In this document: in pieces, positions 7,920 through 16,831 of the stretch
Layout: each line of letters starts with the position of its first letter
Numbering within the stretch: position 1 is the first letter of the stretch
NCBI GenBank assembly: GCA_030247515.1
Contig: JAOTSA010000003.1
Span: 1 to 57,253, forward strand
From: Sulfurimonas sp.
Lineage (GTDB): Bacteria; Campylobacterota; Campylobacteria; Campylobacterales; Sulfurimonadaceae
Reading direction: 5' to 3'
DNA: 57,253 bases
Notes under the pieces: generated by a model
Told to the model about the DNA's origin: nothing
Database searches by the model: none
What the model saw: the letters and a program-made list of their open reading frames with translations, nothing else
Made by a program: the position numbers and the translations under genes

Positions 7920-9304
7920 AAGAGATAAAAATAGTGAATAAAAGAGATTTTTCAAACCTTCCTCTTAGCAAAGAGATGCTTCATAACCTTAGTGAAATAG
8001 GTTATAAAGAGATGACGCCGATTCAGGCTGAGAGCTTGCCGTTTATACTTGAGGGCAGAGATGTAATCGCTCAGGCAAAAACAGGAAGCGGTAAAACAGC
8101 CGCATTTGGTATAGGTCTGCTTCATAAACTTCAGGTTAAAAAGTTCAGAGTTCAGTCTCTCATACTCTGCCCAACACGTGAACTTGCAGACCAAGTGGCA
8201 AAAGAACTCCGCATGCTTGCCAGATTTTCACACAACATAAAGATTTTAACTCTATGTGGTGGAACGGCGTTTGGACCGCAACTCGGCTCGCTTCGCCATG
8301 GCGCACACATCATCGTCGGAACTCCAGGGCGGATTTTAAAACACCTCAAAAAAGAGACACTCTCTCTTGAAGATGTCGATATGCTCGTGCTTGATGAAGC
8401 TGACAGAATGTTAGATATGGGTTTTAGTGAAGAGATAAACGAGGTTTTGGCGTTTGTTCCAAAAAGCGCACAAACGCTTCTCTTTTCCGCTACTTACACG
8501 GATGAGATTTTATCTATCAGTTCATCCATTCAAAAAGATGCGCTAAATATAAAAACAACTCAAACGGAAGTTGCCAACAAGATAACAGAGAGATTTTACG
8601 AGGGACAAAACTCAGGGAAGCTAAAAACTGTTATAAATATTTTGAGCAACTTCAAACCCGAAAATGTCATAATTTTTGCTAACACAAAAGCAGAAGTTCA
8701 AGAGATAGCGGATACTTTGCAAAAAAACAGGATTGACGCACTCGCTATTCACGGTGATTTAGAACAATACGAGAGAAACGATGTGTTAGTTCAGTTTGCT
8801 AACAAAAGCTGCCCCGTGTTAGTGGCAACCGATGTTGCGGCACGTGGGCTTGACATAAAAGAGCTATCCATGGTTATAAATTATGACCTCCCTCACTCCC
8901 AAGAGACATACACCCACCGCATAGGCAGAACGGCAAGAGCTGGAATGGAGGGTTTGGCATTTACTCTTATAAGCCCTTATGAAGCGGATAAAGCCGATGA
9001 GTACAAAAACGAGAGCCGCCTTTTTGAAGATGCAGATAGTCTAAAAGTACTAAACGGTTTTGAGATGAAACCGCAAAATATTACGCTGGTTATTGAGGGC
9101 GGTAAAAAAGACAAAGTCCGTGCAGGGGATATTTTGGGCGCATTAACGGGCGAGGCAGGATTAGATGGAAGTTCTATCGGCAAGATAGATATCTACGATA
9201 AACAGAGTTATGTGGCAATTGAGAGCAAAAAAGTAGATGAGGCTTACGAGAAGCTAAAAAATGGAAAAATCAAAGGGAAGAAGTTTTCGGTTTGGATTCT
9301 TTAA
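7916..9304 (+). CDS. DEAD-box ATP-dependent RNA helicase (DbpA/DeaD-like)
   Basis: RNA helicase for rRNA maturation or cold-stress RNA remodelling. All core motifs are visible in order: Q motif (YKEMTPIQAESLP), Walker A AKTGSGKT, PTRELADQ, GTPGRI, DEAD, SAT, ATDVAARGLD and HRIGRTARAG. The last ~75 residues (ITLVIEGGKKDKVRAGDILG onward) look like the DbpA RNA-binding domain, which in E. coli binds 23S rRNA hairpin 92. At 462 residues it matches DbpA. It is translationally coupled to the EAL/HDOD gene by ATGA and overlaps the next gene by 13 bases. Confidence 0.93.
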   Translation: MKEIKIVNKRDFSNLPLSKEMLHNLSEIGYKEMTPIQAESLPFILEGRDVIAQAKTGSGKTAAFGIGLLHKLQVKKFRVQSLILCPTRELADQVAKELRMLARFSHNIKILTLCGGTAFGPQLGSLRHGAHIIVGTPGRILKHLKKETLSLEDVDMLVLDEADRMLDMGFSEEINEVLAFVPKSAQTLLFSATYTDEILSISSSIQKDALNIKTTQTEVANKITERFYEGQNSGKLKTVINILSNFKPENVIIFANTKAEVQEIADTLQKNRIDALAIHGDLEQYERNDVLVQFANKSCPVLVATDVAARGLDIKELSMVINYDLPHSQETYTHRIGRTARAGMEGLAFTLISPYEADKADEYKNESRLFEDADSLKVLNGFEMKPQNITLVIEGGKKDKVRAGDILGALTGEAGLDGSSIGKIDIYDKQSYVAIESKKVDEAYEKLKNGKIKGKKFSVWIL

Positions 9305-9807
9305 AATATCTGCAACACTACTCGGAAGCGACAAAAAAACAGGTCTTAGAGCTGATAAAACAAGATAAATTAGCCCAGCACCTTAAAAACAGATACCCAA
9401 ATCCGCATACCGTAAAAACAGACAAAGCACTTTTTGCCTATGTGAATGAGCTTAAAAACTCTCACATGAAAAATGCGCCGACTTTAAGCAAAGCTCTTTA
9501 TGATGGCAAGATAAATATTATCCACAATGCTTTAGGTACGCACCATATCATCTCAAGAGTACAAGGCTCAAAGCTTAAGAGCAAAAATGAGATTCGCATA
9601 GCTTCAATGTTTAAAAGCGTGCCGCAAGAGTTTTTAGAGATGATAGTCGTGCATGAGTTGGCGCACTTTAGGGAGAGAGAGCATAACAAAGCATTTTACA
9701 ATCTCTGCTTGTATATGCAGCCCTCATACCATCAAGTGGAGTTTGATTTGAGGCTCTATTTGACGCAAATGGATGCTTTTGGTACAATCGCTTTATGGAA
9801 TGAATGA
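9292..9807 (+). CDS. YgjP/SprT-like zinc metallopeptidase domain protein
   Basis: A 171-residue protein with a zinc metalloprotease motif MIVVHELAHFREREHNKAFY, giving HELAH plus a downstream histidine, as in YgjP-like (M48-related) proteins. The start is TTG at 9292 inside the helicase gene, overlapping it by 13 bases. No ATG gives the complete N-terminal domain. The physiological substrate is unknown. The 3' end overlaps the next gene by four bases. Confidence 0.78.
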   Translation: MDSLKYLQHYSEATKKQVLELIKQDKLAQHLKNRYPNPHTVKTDKALFAYVNELKNSHMKNAPTLSKALYDGKINIIHNALGTHHIISRVQGSKLKSKNEIRIASMFKSVPQEFLEMIVVHELAHFREREHNKAFYNLCLYMQPSYHQVEFDLRLYLTQMDAFGTIALWNE

Positions 9808-10667
9808 AAAAGGAAGAGTTAATGAGAAAAGAGGTTAGTTTAAATATTATTCGTGCGATAGCGGATGCACAAAAAGATTTGATTGTGGTATTTCAAGAGA
9901 ATGAGCCTATTTTCATCAACAAAGCTTTTGAGAAATTTTTTGCGGTTTCATCTCTGGAGCAATACAAACAGGAGTTTGGTACTTTTGTGCGAAATTTTGT
10001 TCCTCATCCATCTTATTTTAATGCAGAGGGATTGGAAAAAGGGGCAAGCTGGATTGATGCTATTTTAGAGCTCGATGTGATGGAACGAGTAGTAAGTATG
10101 GTGACGCCAACCTATGAACCTCATGCTTTTTCTGTAGCAATTCAAAAGGTTGAAGAGTATGCAGTTGTTACGTTTAGTGATATCACTCAAATGCTAATCA
10201 AGCGTATTATGATTGAGAACAATGCAAGTCTTGATGCTAAAAGTGGGGCTTATGCAAAAAACTACTTTATGCAGATAGCACAAAGTTTCCAAGACGCTGC
10301 ACTCTTTAACAAAAAGCTCATGAGTGCCGTACGCATAGAAGCAAAAAAGAGGGATGATTCACAGGTAAGGGATGATGAGATGCTTTTAAAAGTACTTGTA
10401 CATAGTTTTAAAAGTGTTATTCGCCAAGATGATATGTTGATTCGATGGGAGGATAACGCTTTTGTGGTTTTCTATCTTGTTGATAATATCGCAAATGCAC
10501 AAGCAATGTTTGAAAAACTGCAACTGCTCTCACAAAAAATAGAGAGTGAAGAGGTAGAGTGCTTGCTGCAACGTTTCATGCAAAAAGATAACGAGAAAAT
10601 AAAGAGTTTTAGTACAAGAATTGATTTGCAAGAGGGTGCTTTTGGGATTTTTAAATTACCATCTTAA
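9804..10667 (+). CDS. PAS domain plus degenerate GGDEF protein
   Basis: A 287-residue cytoplasmic protein. Residues about 10-125 look like a PAS sensor domain (DLIVVFQENEPIFINKAFEK). The C-terminal part has the GGDEF fold pattern, but where active enzymes read RWGGDEF this one reads RWEDNAF, so it should not make c-di-GMP. It may bind nucleotide or act through partners. It closes the operon started by the EAL/HDOD gene, so two degenerate c-di-GMP domains flank a helicase and a peptidase. Confidence 0.72.
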   Translation: MKKEELMRKEVSLNIIRAIADAQKDLIVVFQENEPIFINKAFEKFFAVSSLEQYKQEFGTFVRNFVPHPSYFNAEGLEKGASWIDAILELDVMERVVSMVTPTYEPHAFSVAIQKVEEYAVVTFSDITQMLIKRIMIENNASLDAKSGAYAKNYFMQIAQSFQDAALFNKKLMSAVRIEAKKRDDSQVRDDEMLLKVLVHSFKSVIRQDDMLIRWEDNAFVVFYLVDNIANAQAMFEKLQLLSQKIESEEVECLLQRFMQKDNEKIKSFSTRIDLQEGAFGIFKLPS

Positions 10668-10692
10668 AAATCCAAAGTTTTGTAAGTAAGAG

Positions 10693-11223
10693 CTAGTTTT
10701 GTCTAACTTGGGAAGTTACTTCTCCCAAGGCAATACGTTTTGCATATAAGAAACGTTGTTTGTAGTATCGTTTGTCAAAAGCATCGTACTGTACCTGTTT
10801 TGCTCTGTAAGATGCGTGGATAATCTGCCCATTTCCTGCGTAAATAGCAACATGAGAAGGCTCTTTTTTGTAAGTACGGTAGAAGAGTAGATCACCAACT
10901 TGCAAATCTTTAAGATCTATCTTTTTACCATATCTTGATTGTTCTTTTGCAGATCTTGGAAGAATGATACCAAATTCGCTAAAAACCTGCTGTGTAAACC
11001 CAGAACAGTCCGTGCGTTGTGTGTCGTCATTTCCAAATTTGTATGCAGTTCCGAGATACTCTTCTGCTTTTGCTAGAACTTGTTCCATTGTAAGGTCAGA
11101 AGCGGCTGTCTCAGCAGTCATTATGTAAGGAGCTTTGAGGGTAGGAGGAGTTTTACTTTGAGCAAAGAGAGGTACGCATAACAAAAAAGACAAAACAATA
11201 AAAAAACTTTTAACCATTACCAA
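10693..11223 (-). CDS. NlpC/P60 family cell-wall peptidase (C40)
   Basis: A 176-residue secreted peptidoglycan peptidase of the Spr/MepS type. The signal peptide spans about residues 1-22 (ending LFAQS). The catalytic cysteine lies in RTDCSGFTQQVF and the histidine in SHVAIYAGNGQIIHAS. Such enzymes cut D-Glu-diaminopimelate or cross-link peptide bonds. The gene stands alone. Its stop is 25 bases from the convergent PAS/GGDEF gene and no terminator hairpin is obvious there. Confidence 0.9.
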   Translation of the reverse strand: MVMVKSFFIVLSFLLCVPLFAQSKTPPTLKAPYIMTAETAASDLTMEQVLAKAEEYLGTAYKFGNDDTQRTDCSGFTQQVFSEFGIILPRSAKEQSRYGKKIDLKDLQVGDLLFYRTYKKEPSHVAIYAGNGQIIHASYRAKQVQYDAFDKRYYKQRFLYAKRIALGEVTSQVRQN

Positions 11224-11299
11224 ACCCTCTCTTTACTTTTATTTTACGTCGCTTACAAAATCCTAATTTTATATAAGCTTATTATAAACTTATAAAACT

Positions 11300-14029
11300 T
11301 TAATCTTTATTAGACGAGGTGCTAATTTTGATAATTTTTGTAAAGTTTTGAAGCAAATAGACGATATAGCCCTCTGTTTTTTGATTTGTTATATCTTGCA
11401 CTGCTTTTACATAAGAGCTTACTTGTTGTAGATGTTCGTCCGCAAAAGAGAGTGAGCTTTTATAGTCGATGACTTTGTAACCGTCTTTGCTTTTTACCAA
11501 AAGGTCGATGTAGCGAAGCGTGTTTTTGTAACGAATGGCTTTTTCTCTGTAGCATTCACCTTGCACAAGCTCAAGAAATTCGCTGTTTTCAAGAAGAATC
11601 GCAACTCTTTTTTGAAGCTCCTCTAGCTCTTTTTCTTGCAAAAGAGCACCATATTTATTGTTTGTCATATCTTTTGCAAAGTCGATACTTTTTGTCTCAA
11701 ATGTTGGAATCATCTCAAGCATGTAGTGCATCGCTATGCCAAAGTTTATGGACTCAAAATCCTCTTCATGCGTCGTCTCAACTGCCAAAATATCGCCTTG
11801 CGTCCCATAGTAAAGCTCTTTATATGTAAGTGGATGGAAGAGTTTTGGCATCTTTATAGCTTGAGTTTCGCACACAAGCACACCACGTTTTTGCGCCTCC
11901 AACTCCAATATGCCAAACATCGAATCTTTTGTTTTAGTAACGATGATAAGATTTTCTCTTGCTCTTGTAAATGCCACATAGAGTGCGTTGAGGCTGTCTT
12001 CATGTGCAAGACGCTTCTCTTTTTGCAGTGCGGCGGCGTACTGGGCATCCACTGCGTCTCTGCCTTTGATGCGAAGATAGATGTTTTTGAGGGTGATGCC
12101 GTCATATTCATAGATAATCGCATCACGGGGGCTTGGAGCTTTTGTAAGCCTGTCCATAACTATAACATGCTCATACTCCAGCCCTTTGGATTTGTGGATA
12201 GTAAGCACACGTACGCCCTCTAGTTCCGAAGCCGCCGCACTTGTATCCATCCGCTCGTACTCAAAAAGAAGTGCCTCTATGTCGCCGTATCTTGCCGCCT
12301 CATTTAAAAATCTCATAAGATTGAAGTCGCCCTCAAAGAGCTTGAACTCATCTATCGCCCCCTTTATGATATCTAAGAGCGCATTTTTGTTTAAATCTAC
12401 TCTTTTGATGGAGCGTTTTTGCTGTGAGGTAAGTGCAAAAAAGTTCTCTTTGTATATCTCCTCGCCAAAATATTGGTACTTGAGATACTCCAAAATAGCT
12501 TTGATGCTCTTTTGGTTGATTAGTTTTGTTGTCGTCTCCGTGACAACCTCTATATTTTGGGCATGAAGTGCCTCTTGCAGGGCTATGCCATCGCCGTTTG
12601 TGGCGCATAAAACGGCTATTTCATTGACATCCGCACCGCTTTGAATCAGCCTTTGCACCTGTATAGCAACCTCTTGCAACACCTCATCATTTTGCAAAAC
12701 TTCAACAAAGCCTCCACTCACGCCCTCTTTTACAAGCTGTGGCGTGTAGTTTTTTATCTTGCGTTCAAAGACACTGTTTACAAAAGAGACAACCTCTTTT
12801 TGCGAACGGTAGTTGGTTAAAAGCTTCTTTACCTCAGTGCCATTTTCCTCTCTTACCGCATCAAAAAGCGCACTCACACCGCCTCGAAACCTATAGATAG
12901 ACTGCTTCACGTCCCCCACAAAAAAGAAACTGCCGTTATCAAAAATCCCCTTGCCAGAGGTTATCTCATTTATGAGCGGTTTGAGTATCTCGTACTGCAA
13001 GATGCTTGTGTCTTGAAACTCGTCAAGTAGCATATGTTCTATCTGCGCATCAAGCCTAAAATAGAGAAAATCTCTATCGTTAAGACGGTTTAAAATCTCA
13101 TAAACGAGGTAGGTAACGTCGCTAAACCCAAGCTCGCTGTCGTCTTTGTAGAGTGCTTTTTTGCTCTTGATGTAGATGGCAACAAGCTCCCTTAAGGCAT
13201 AAAAAAAGTTCTGCTCTTTGGCTCTGTTTTGCGCTCTGATGGCATCTTTTATCTTCAAAAGCAGTACATCCATCTCTGGCGTGTAGCATTTTGCAAATGT
13301 TCTATAGTCCAGACTCTCCCTCTCAAGCCAGTTTTTACTTATAATATCTTCAAAACTCTCTGCTTCAACTGCTTTGAGAGCCGTAGAAGAGGCTGCGCTG
13401 TTTGCAGAGACTATCTTTTTTAGCTCCGCCATCAAAAGCAATGCCTCTTGCTCAAATAGTTCGCTGTTTTGCTTTGTAAACTCAATCCCGCCAAGCTCCG
13501 CAAACTTAATATAAAGCTCATCTAAGAGTTCAAAAATATCTGTTATACGCTTCTGTGAGAAGAGCGAGAGGTTAAGCAGCGTATCTTTCTTTCGTGCGAC
13601 ACGCACCTCTTTTAAAAATCGAGAGAGAAGCTTGAGCTCGTGCTGAGAAGCAAATGTTGAGAAGTCGGGCATCAAAGAGGCATAGAGCGAAAATTTGCGT
13701 AAAATTTGCGTAAAAAAACTATCTATCGTCATGATTTTCGTATGAGCATTTAAAAACTCGCCTAAAACTCTTTGGCGATTTGCAAGCAAAAATTCACGGG
13801 AAAGTTCAGTGACCTTGACTATCTCATCCAGTTCACCTCTACTCTCCAGCTCCTCAAGAGTAGTAACAATCCTCTCCTGCATCTCATTTGCTGCTTTGTT
13901 GGTAAAGGTAAGCGCAAGTATTTTAGAGGGCGACGCACCCAAAAAAAGCAGACTAAGATAACGCACGACAAGCATAAAAGTCTTTCCGCTTCCCGCACTT
14001 GCCTCATAGGCTAGGTTATTTATGAACAC
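11300..14029 (-). CDS. AddA/RecB-like UvrD-family helicase-nuclease
   Basis: A 909-residue protein for double-strand-break resection. SF1 helicase motifs are complete: Walker A ASAGSGKT (residues 10-17), TFTNKAANEMQ, LLDEFQDTSILQYE, VGDVKQSIYRFRGG, VLTIHKSKGLEYEHV and YVAFTRARENLI. The C-terminus has a RecB-type PD-(D/E)xK nuclease core (RYIDLLVKSKDGYKVIDYKSS), with ligand-like Asp and the D-x-K pair. Length is shorter than E. coli RecB (about 1180) and nearer to Campylobacterota AddA-like proteins. No AddB partner is in the window. Confidence 0.88.
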   Translation of the reverse strand: MFINNLAYEASAGSGKTFMLVVRYLSLLFLGASPSKILALTFTNKAANEMQERIVTTLEELESRGELDEIVKVTELSREFLLANRQRVLGEFLNAHTKIMTIDSFFTQILRKFSLYASLMPDFSTFASQHELKLLSRFLKEVRVARKKDTLLNLSLFSQKRITDIFELLDELYIKFAELGGIEFTKQNSELFEQEALLLMAELKKIVSANSAASSTALKAVEAESFEDIISKNWLERESLDYRTFAKCYTPEMDVLLLKIKDAIRAQNRAKEQNFFYALRELVAIYIKSKKALYKDDSELGFSDVTYLVYEILNRLNDRDFLYFRLDAQIEHMLLDEFQDTSILQYEILKPLINEITSGKGIFDNGSFFFVGDVKQSIYRFRGGVSALFDAVREENGTEVKKLLTNYRSQKEVVSFVNSVFERKIKNYTPQLVKEGVSGGFVEVLQNDEVLQEVAIQVQRLIQSGADVNEIAVLCATNGDGIALQEALHAQNIEVVTETTTKLINQKSIKAILEYLKYQYFGEEIYKENFFALTSQQKRSIKRVDLNKNALLDIIKGAIDEFKLFEGDFNLMRFLNEAARYGDIEALLFEYERMDTSAAASELEGVRVLTIHKSKGLEYEHVIVMDRLTKAPSPRDAIIYEYDGITLKNIYLRIKGRDAVDAQYAAALQKEKRLAHEDSLNALYVAFTRARENLIIVTKTKDSMFGILELEAQKRGVLVCETQAIKMPKLFHPLTYKELYYGTQGDILAVETTHEEDFESINFGIAMHYMLEMIPTFETKSIDFAKDMTNNKYGALLQEKELEELQKRVAILLENSEFLELVQGECYREKAIRYKNTLRYIDLLVKSKDGYKVIDYKSSLSFADEHLQQVSSYVKAVQDITNQKTEGYIVYLLQNFTKIIKISTSSNKD

Positions 14030-14138
14030 TGTGTCTCCATCTATTTTAGTCTATTTGTTTTTACAATCAGTGTTTTGGAATTGGAAAATAGAATTTATTT
14101 GTTTGATTTTAGGGGTACATTATACTATTTTTTTAAAG

Positions 14139-14144
14139 TATAAT
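14139..14144 (+). promoter_or_regulatory. -10 box upstream of ppnP
   Basis: A consensus TATAAT lies 23 bases before the ppnP start, in the divergent region between the AddA-like gene and ppnP. No convincing -35 is visible. Confidence 0.5.
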
Positions 14145-14167
14145 TCTAAAAAACTAAGGAAAAAAAG

Positions 14168-14479
14168 ATGTCAAAATTTGAAAATGTTACGGTAGTAAAA
14201 AAAGCAAATATTTACTATGATGGAAAAGTTACAAGCAGAACGGTTGAGTTTGCGGATGGTTCTAAAAAGACGCTTGGGATTATGATGCCAGGGGATTACA
14301 CTTTTGGGACTGATGCTGCTGAAATCATGGAGATTATGAGTGGAGAGTTGGAGATAAGACTTCCAAACGAAGAGTGGAAAACTTTAAACACGCCTGAGAC
14401 TTTTAGCGTGCCTGCTAACTCTTCGTTTGATTTGAAAATCAAAACTGTTACAGATTACTGCTGTTCGTATATAAACTAA
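14168..14479 (+). CDS. ppnP: Pyrimidine/purine nucleoside phosphorylase (DUF1255/YaiE)
   Basis: A 103-residue single-domain cupin. It matches PpnP from the first residues ([20 protein letters not shown]) through the [20 protein letters not shown] core to the C-terminal [10 protein letters not shown]. PpnP cleaves many purine and pyrimidine nucleosides with phosphate, feeding base salvage. An AAGGA site precedes the ATG. The gene stands alone; its stop abuts the stop of convergent trxC with no gap. Confidence 0.93.
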   Translation: MSKFENVTVVKKANIYYDGKVTSRTVEFADGSKKTLGIMMPGDYTFGTDAAEIMEIMSGELEIRLPNEEWKTLNTPETFSVPANSSFDLKIKTVTDYCCSYIN

Positions 14480-14902
14480 CTACATAAACTGTGAAGCAAC
14501 TCTGTTAAGGGTTGCCTCATCCAATGCTCCTGAAACTCTGTGAACCTCTTTGCCGCCCTTAAATACTATAATCGTCGGAATACTTCTTATCCCAAACCTG
14601 CCGCCTAATTGCTGTTCATTTTCTGTATTTACTTTTGCAAAGAGGGCTTTTAGTGGAAAGTTTTTTGCACTTTTTTCAAAGTTTGGAGCCATCATGCGGC
14701 ATGGTCCGCACCATGACGCCCAAAAGTCAACCACGACGGGAATATCGCTGTTTACGATGATTTCGTCAAAGTTAACAGTTGTTAACTCGATGGGTTTGGT
14801 CTCTAAAAGTGAACTTTTACACTTGCCGCAGTTGGCTTTTGTGTAGGAGTCTCTTTGCGGAACATTATTGACGCTTTTGCAGTGTGGGCAAATTACTCTC
14901 AT
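14480..14902 (-). CDS. trxC: Thioredoxin 2 with N-terminal zinc site
   Basis: A 140-residue cytoplasmic thioredoxin. Two CxxC pairs (C5/C8 and C25/C28) form the zinc site that marks TrxC, and the redox motif WCGPC is at 64-68. It reduces protein disulfides and oxidative-stress targets. The gene lies 18 bases after degP on the same strand, so the two may be cotranscribed. Confidence 0.95.
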   Translation of the reverse strand: MRVICPHCKSVNNVPQRDSYTKANCGKCKSSLLETKPIELTTVNFDEIIVNSDIPVVVDFWASWCGPCRMMAPNFEKSAKNFPLKALFAKVNTENEQQLGGRFGIRSIPTIIVFKGGKEVHRVSGALDEATLNRVASQFM

Positions 14903-14920
14903 CTTCTCTCCTTTGTGATT

Positions 14921-16306
14921 TTACAAAACAACGGCATAGATAGAACCTCTTCTATAAACAAAGAGTCTCTTTTTCTCTTTAGAGGTACTTAAGCGTTTAA
15001 AATCTTCCAATGAAGTGATTTCACTGTTTTCCACTTGAATTATGATATCATTTTTTCTAATACCTGCTTTATAAGCTTCGCTCTTCTCATCGACTGTAGT
15101 TATGAGTACACCGTTTGTTTTGATACCGAGTTGTTGTCTCTCTGCCGTGCTTATATCTGAGAGTTTCATGCCTTTGTATTCGTATGAGCCATCGGCTGTT
15201 TTGTTTTCGGATGTTCCAAGCTTGATGCCAAGAGAGCTTATCTTTTTATCTCTCAAATATTTGAGATTGACGGTTTTTGACGGAGCGTACGAACCTATGG
15301 TGTTTTTGAGTTCGCTAGCACTTGAGATTTTTTTGCCCTCAACCTCGATGATTAAATCGCCTCTTTTAAGTCCTGCTTTTCCTGCTGGAGAGTTCTCTTC
15401 AACGCTTGTCACAAGTGCGCCGTAGTTGTTGTCATAAAAACTGCTCATGTCACTATCGACATCGGCTATGTTTACTCCAAGATAGGCACGGGTGTATTTG
15501 CCGCTGTCTATGAGGCTTGTTGCGACTGTTGTTACCATGTTTGCTGGGATGGCAAAACCTATGCCGACATTGCCGCCTGATTTGGAGATGATGGCAGAGT
15601 TGATTCCTATGAGGTGTCCTGCCGAGTTGATAAGCGCACCGCCTGAATTTCCAGGGTTTATGGAAGCGTCTGTTTGGATAAAGTCTTCATACTCCACGAT
15701 TCCAACGCTATTTCTGCCAGTTGCTGAGACGATTCCCTGTGTTATGGTCTCTCCAACCCCAAAAGGGTTGCCGAGTGCAAAAACTACATCGCCCACTTTT
15801 ACTTTATCGGAGTTGAAAAAAGTTACCGCATTGAGGTTTTTTGCTTCAATCTTGACGACTGCCAAATCGCTCTTCTCATCTTTACCGATAAGTTTTGCCT
15901 CGTACTCTTTTTTATCTCCCGCAATAGTTACGATAATCTCGTCCGCCCCATCTATAACATGGTTGTTTGTTATGATGTAGCCGTTTTGCGAAATGATAAC
16001 GCCTGAGCCAAGAGACTGCTCAATTCGCTCTTGCGGAACTTGTCCATAACCTTTAAAAAACTCCTTAAAAAAAGGGTCATTATAAAATGGATTTGCGTTT
16101 AGTCCTGCACTGTTTATCTTCTTTTTGATAGAAATATTGACTATACTCGTCCTAACATTTTCTAAAACATTGTTATAGGAGAGTATGCGATTTTGGTTTG
16201 TAGGATGTTCACGTTCTATGGATTGCGGTGCATATTTGAACTCGACACCCTCTTTTGCATAAACAAGTGTGAATGCCAGCAGTGAAAGCAGAATAACTTT
16301 TTTCAT
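14921..16306 (-). CDS. degP: Periplasmic serine protease DegP/HtrA family
   Basis: A 461-residue Do-family endopeptidase/chaperone for misfolded envelope proteins. A signal peptide occupies about residues 1-17. The triad is visible: H116 in TNNHVIDGA, D147 in KSDLAVVKI and S221 in NPGNSGGAL. Two PDZ domains follow (about 260-350 and 375-455). Length and layout match HtrA of Campylobacter and Helicobacter. It probably heads a degP-trxC unit. A repeat element lies about 60 bases upstream of its start. Confidence 0.94.
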   Translation of the reverse strand: MKKVILLSLLAFTLVYAKEGVEFKYAPQSIEREHPTNQNRILSYNNVLENVRTSIVNISIKKKINSAGLNANPFYNDPFFKEFFKGYGQVPQERIEQSLGSGVIISQNGYIITNNHVIDGADEIIVTIAGDKKEYEAKLIGKDEKSDLAVVKIEAKNLNAVTFFNSDKVKVGDVVFALGNPFGVGETITQGIVSATGRNSVGIVEYEDFIQTDASINPGNSGGALINSAGHLIGINSAIISKSGGNVGIGFAIPANMVTTVATSLIDSGKYTRAYLGVNIADVDSDMSSFYDNNYGALVTSVEENSPAGKAGLKRGDLIIEVEGKKISSASELKNTIGSYAPSKTVNLKYLRDKKISSLGIKLGTSENKTADGSYEYKGMKLSDISTAERQQLGIKTNGVLITTVDEKSEAYKAGIRKNDIIIQVENSEITSLEDFKRLSTSKEKKRLFVYRRGSIYAVVL

Positions 16307-16368
16307 GAAAACTCCTTTTTTTATTTCAAAATGGTATAACTAAAAGGTTAATGAACTATTTTCATGAT

Positions 16369-16464
16369 TCTCGAAAAACAGAAGTTTTTCGTAGCTTTAG
16401 GGGGTTGCAAGGGACATTTGTCCCTGCCACTAAAACGGACTTGTTCGTTTTAGTGTTTAACATC
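16369..16464 (-). repeat. Structured intergenic repeat, copy 2
   Basis: Same family as at 6497, in reverse orientation. Read on the minus strand it starts GATGTTAAACACTAAAACG, then stem 1 (CACTAAAACG/CGTTTTAGTG), stem 2 GGGACAAATGTCCC with both inner loop bases changed, the conserved CCCCCTAAAGCTA linker and stem 3 CGAAAAAC/GTTTTTCG, ending GAGA. The right terminal repeat is not recognisable. The terminal CATC overlaps the stop codon of the 122-aa gene (16463-16465). Confidence 0.8.
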
Positions 16465-16831
16465 AATAAAAGGAAGTTTCTTTGTATTTTAGAGATGAGG
16501 CTTTGATATAGCAAATGGAGTTTGTAGCGGCTAAGGGATTACTGTAAACTCCAAGAGCAAAAGTAAAAGTGTTCTCTGCAAAAAGAAGCGTTATGCCATC
16601 GCTCATGTCGATGTGTGGCAGTTTTGAGTTTTCCGGCACTTTGGCATCGCTTACACCGCTAAACTCCAAAACAAGAGTTACCCAGTCAAATGCTCTTGCG
16701 CTGTCCTGTGTACTTAAAGTAACTCTAAGTGCAGTAGGAGAGACAATCTCGATGGAGAGCAACTCTGCATCTGCAAAGTTGCCAAATCTCTTTAAAAAGG
16801 TGTTTAAATCATTTTTTAAGAGAGGTTTCAT
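16463..16831 (-). CDS. Hypothetical protein, 122 aa, downstream of nrdA
   Basis: I do not recognise the family. The sequence is predicted mostly beta-strand with no signal or membrane segment (for example LSIEIVSPTALRVTLSTQD). Its ATG immediately follows the nrdA stop (TAA then ATG with no gap), which indicates translational coupling in a purB-nrdA-hypothetical unit. The stop lies within the end of a repeat element. Confidence 0.7.
   Translation of the reverse strand: MKPLLKNDLNTFLKRFGNFADAELLSIEIVSPTALRVTLSTQDSARAFDWVTLVLEFSGVSDAKVPENSKLPHIDMSDGITLLFAENTFTFALGVYSNPLAATNSICYIKASSLKYKETSFY

Noticed and set aside
15102-15980. Long plus-strand ORFs opposite degP
   Set aside because: Shadow frames of a gene with complete catalytic motifs; no family resemblance.
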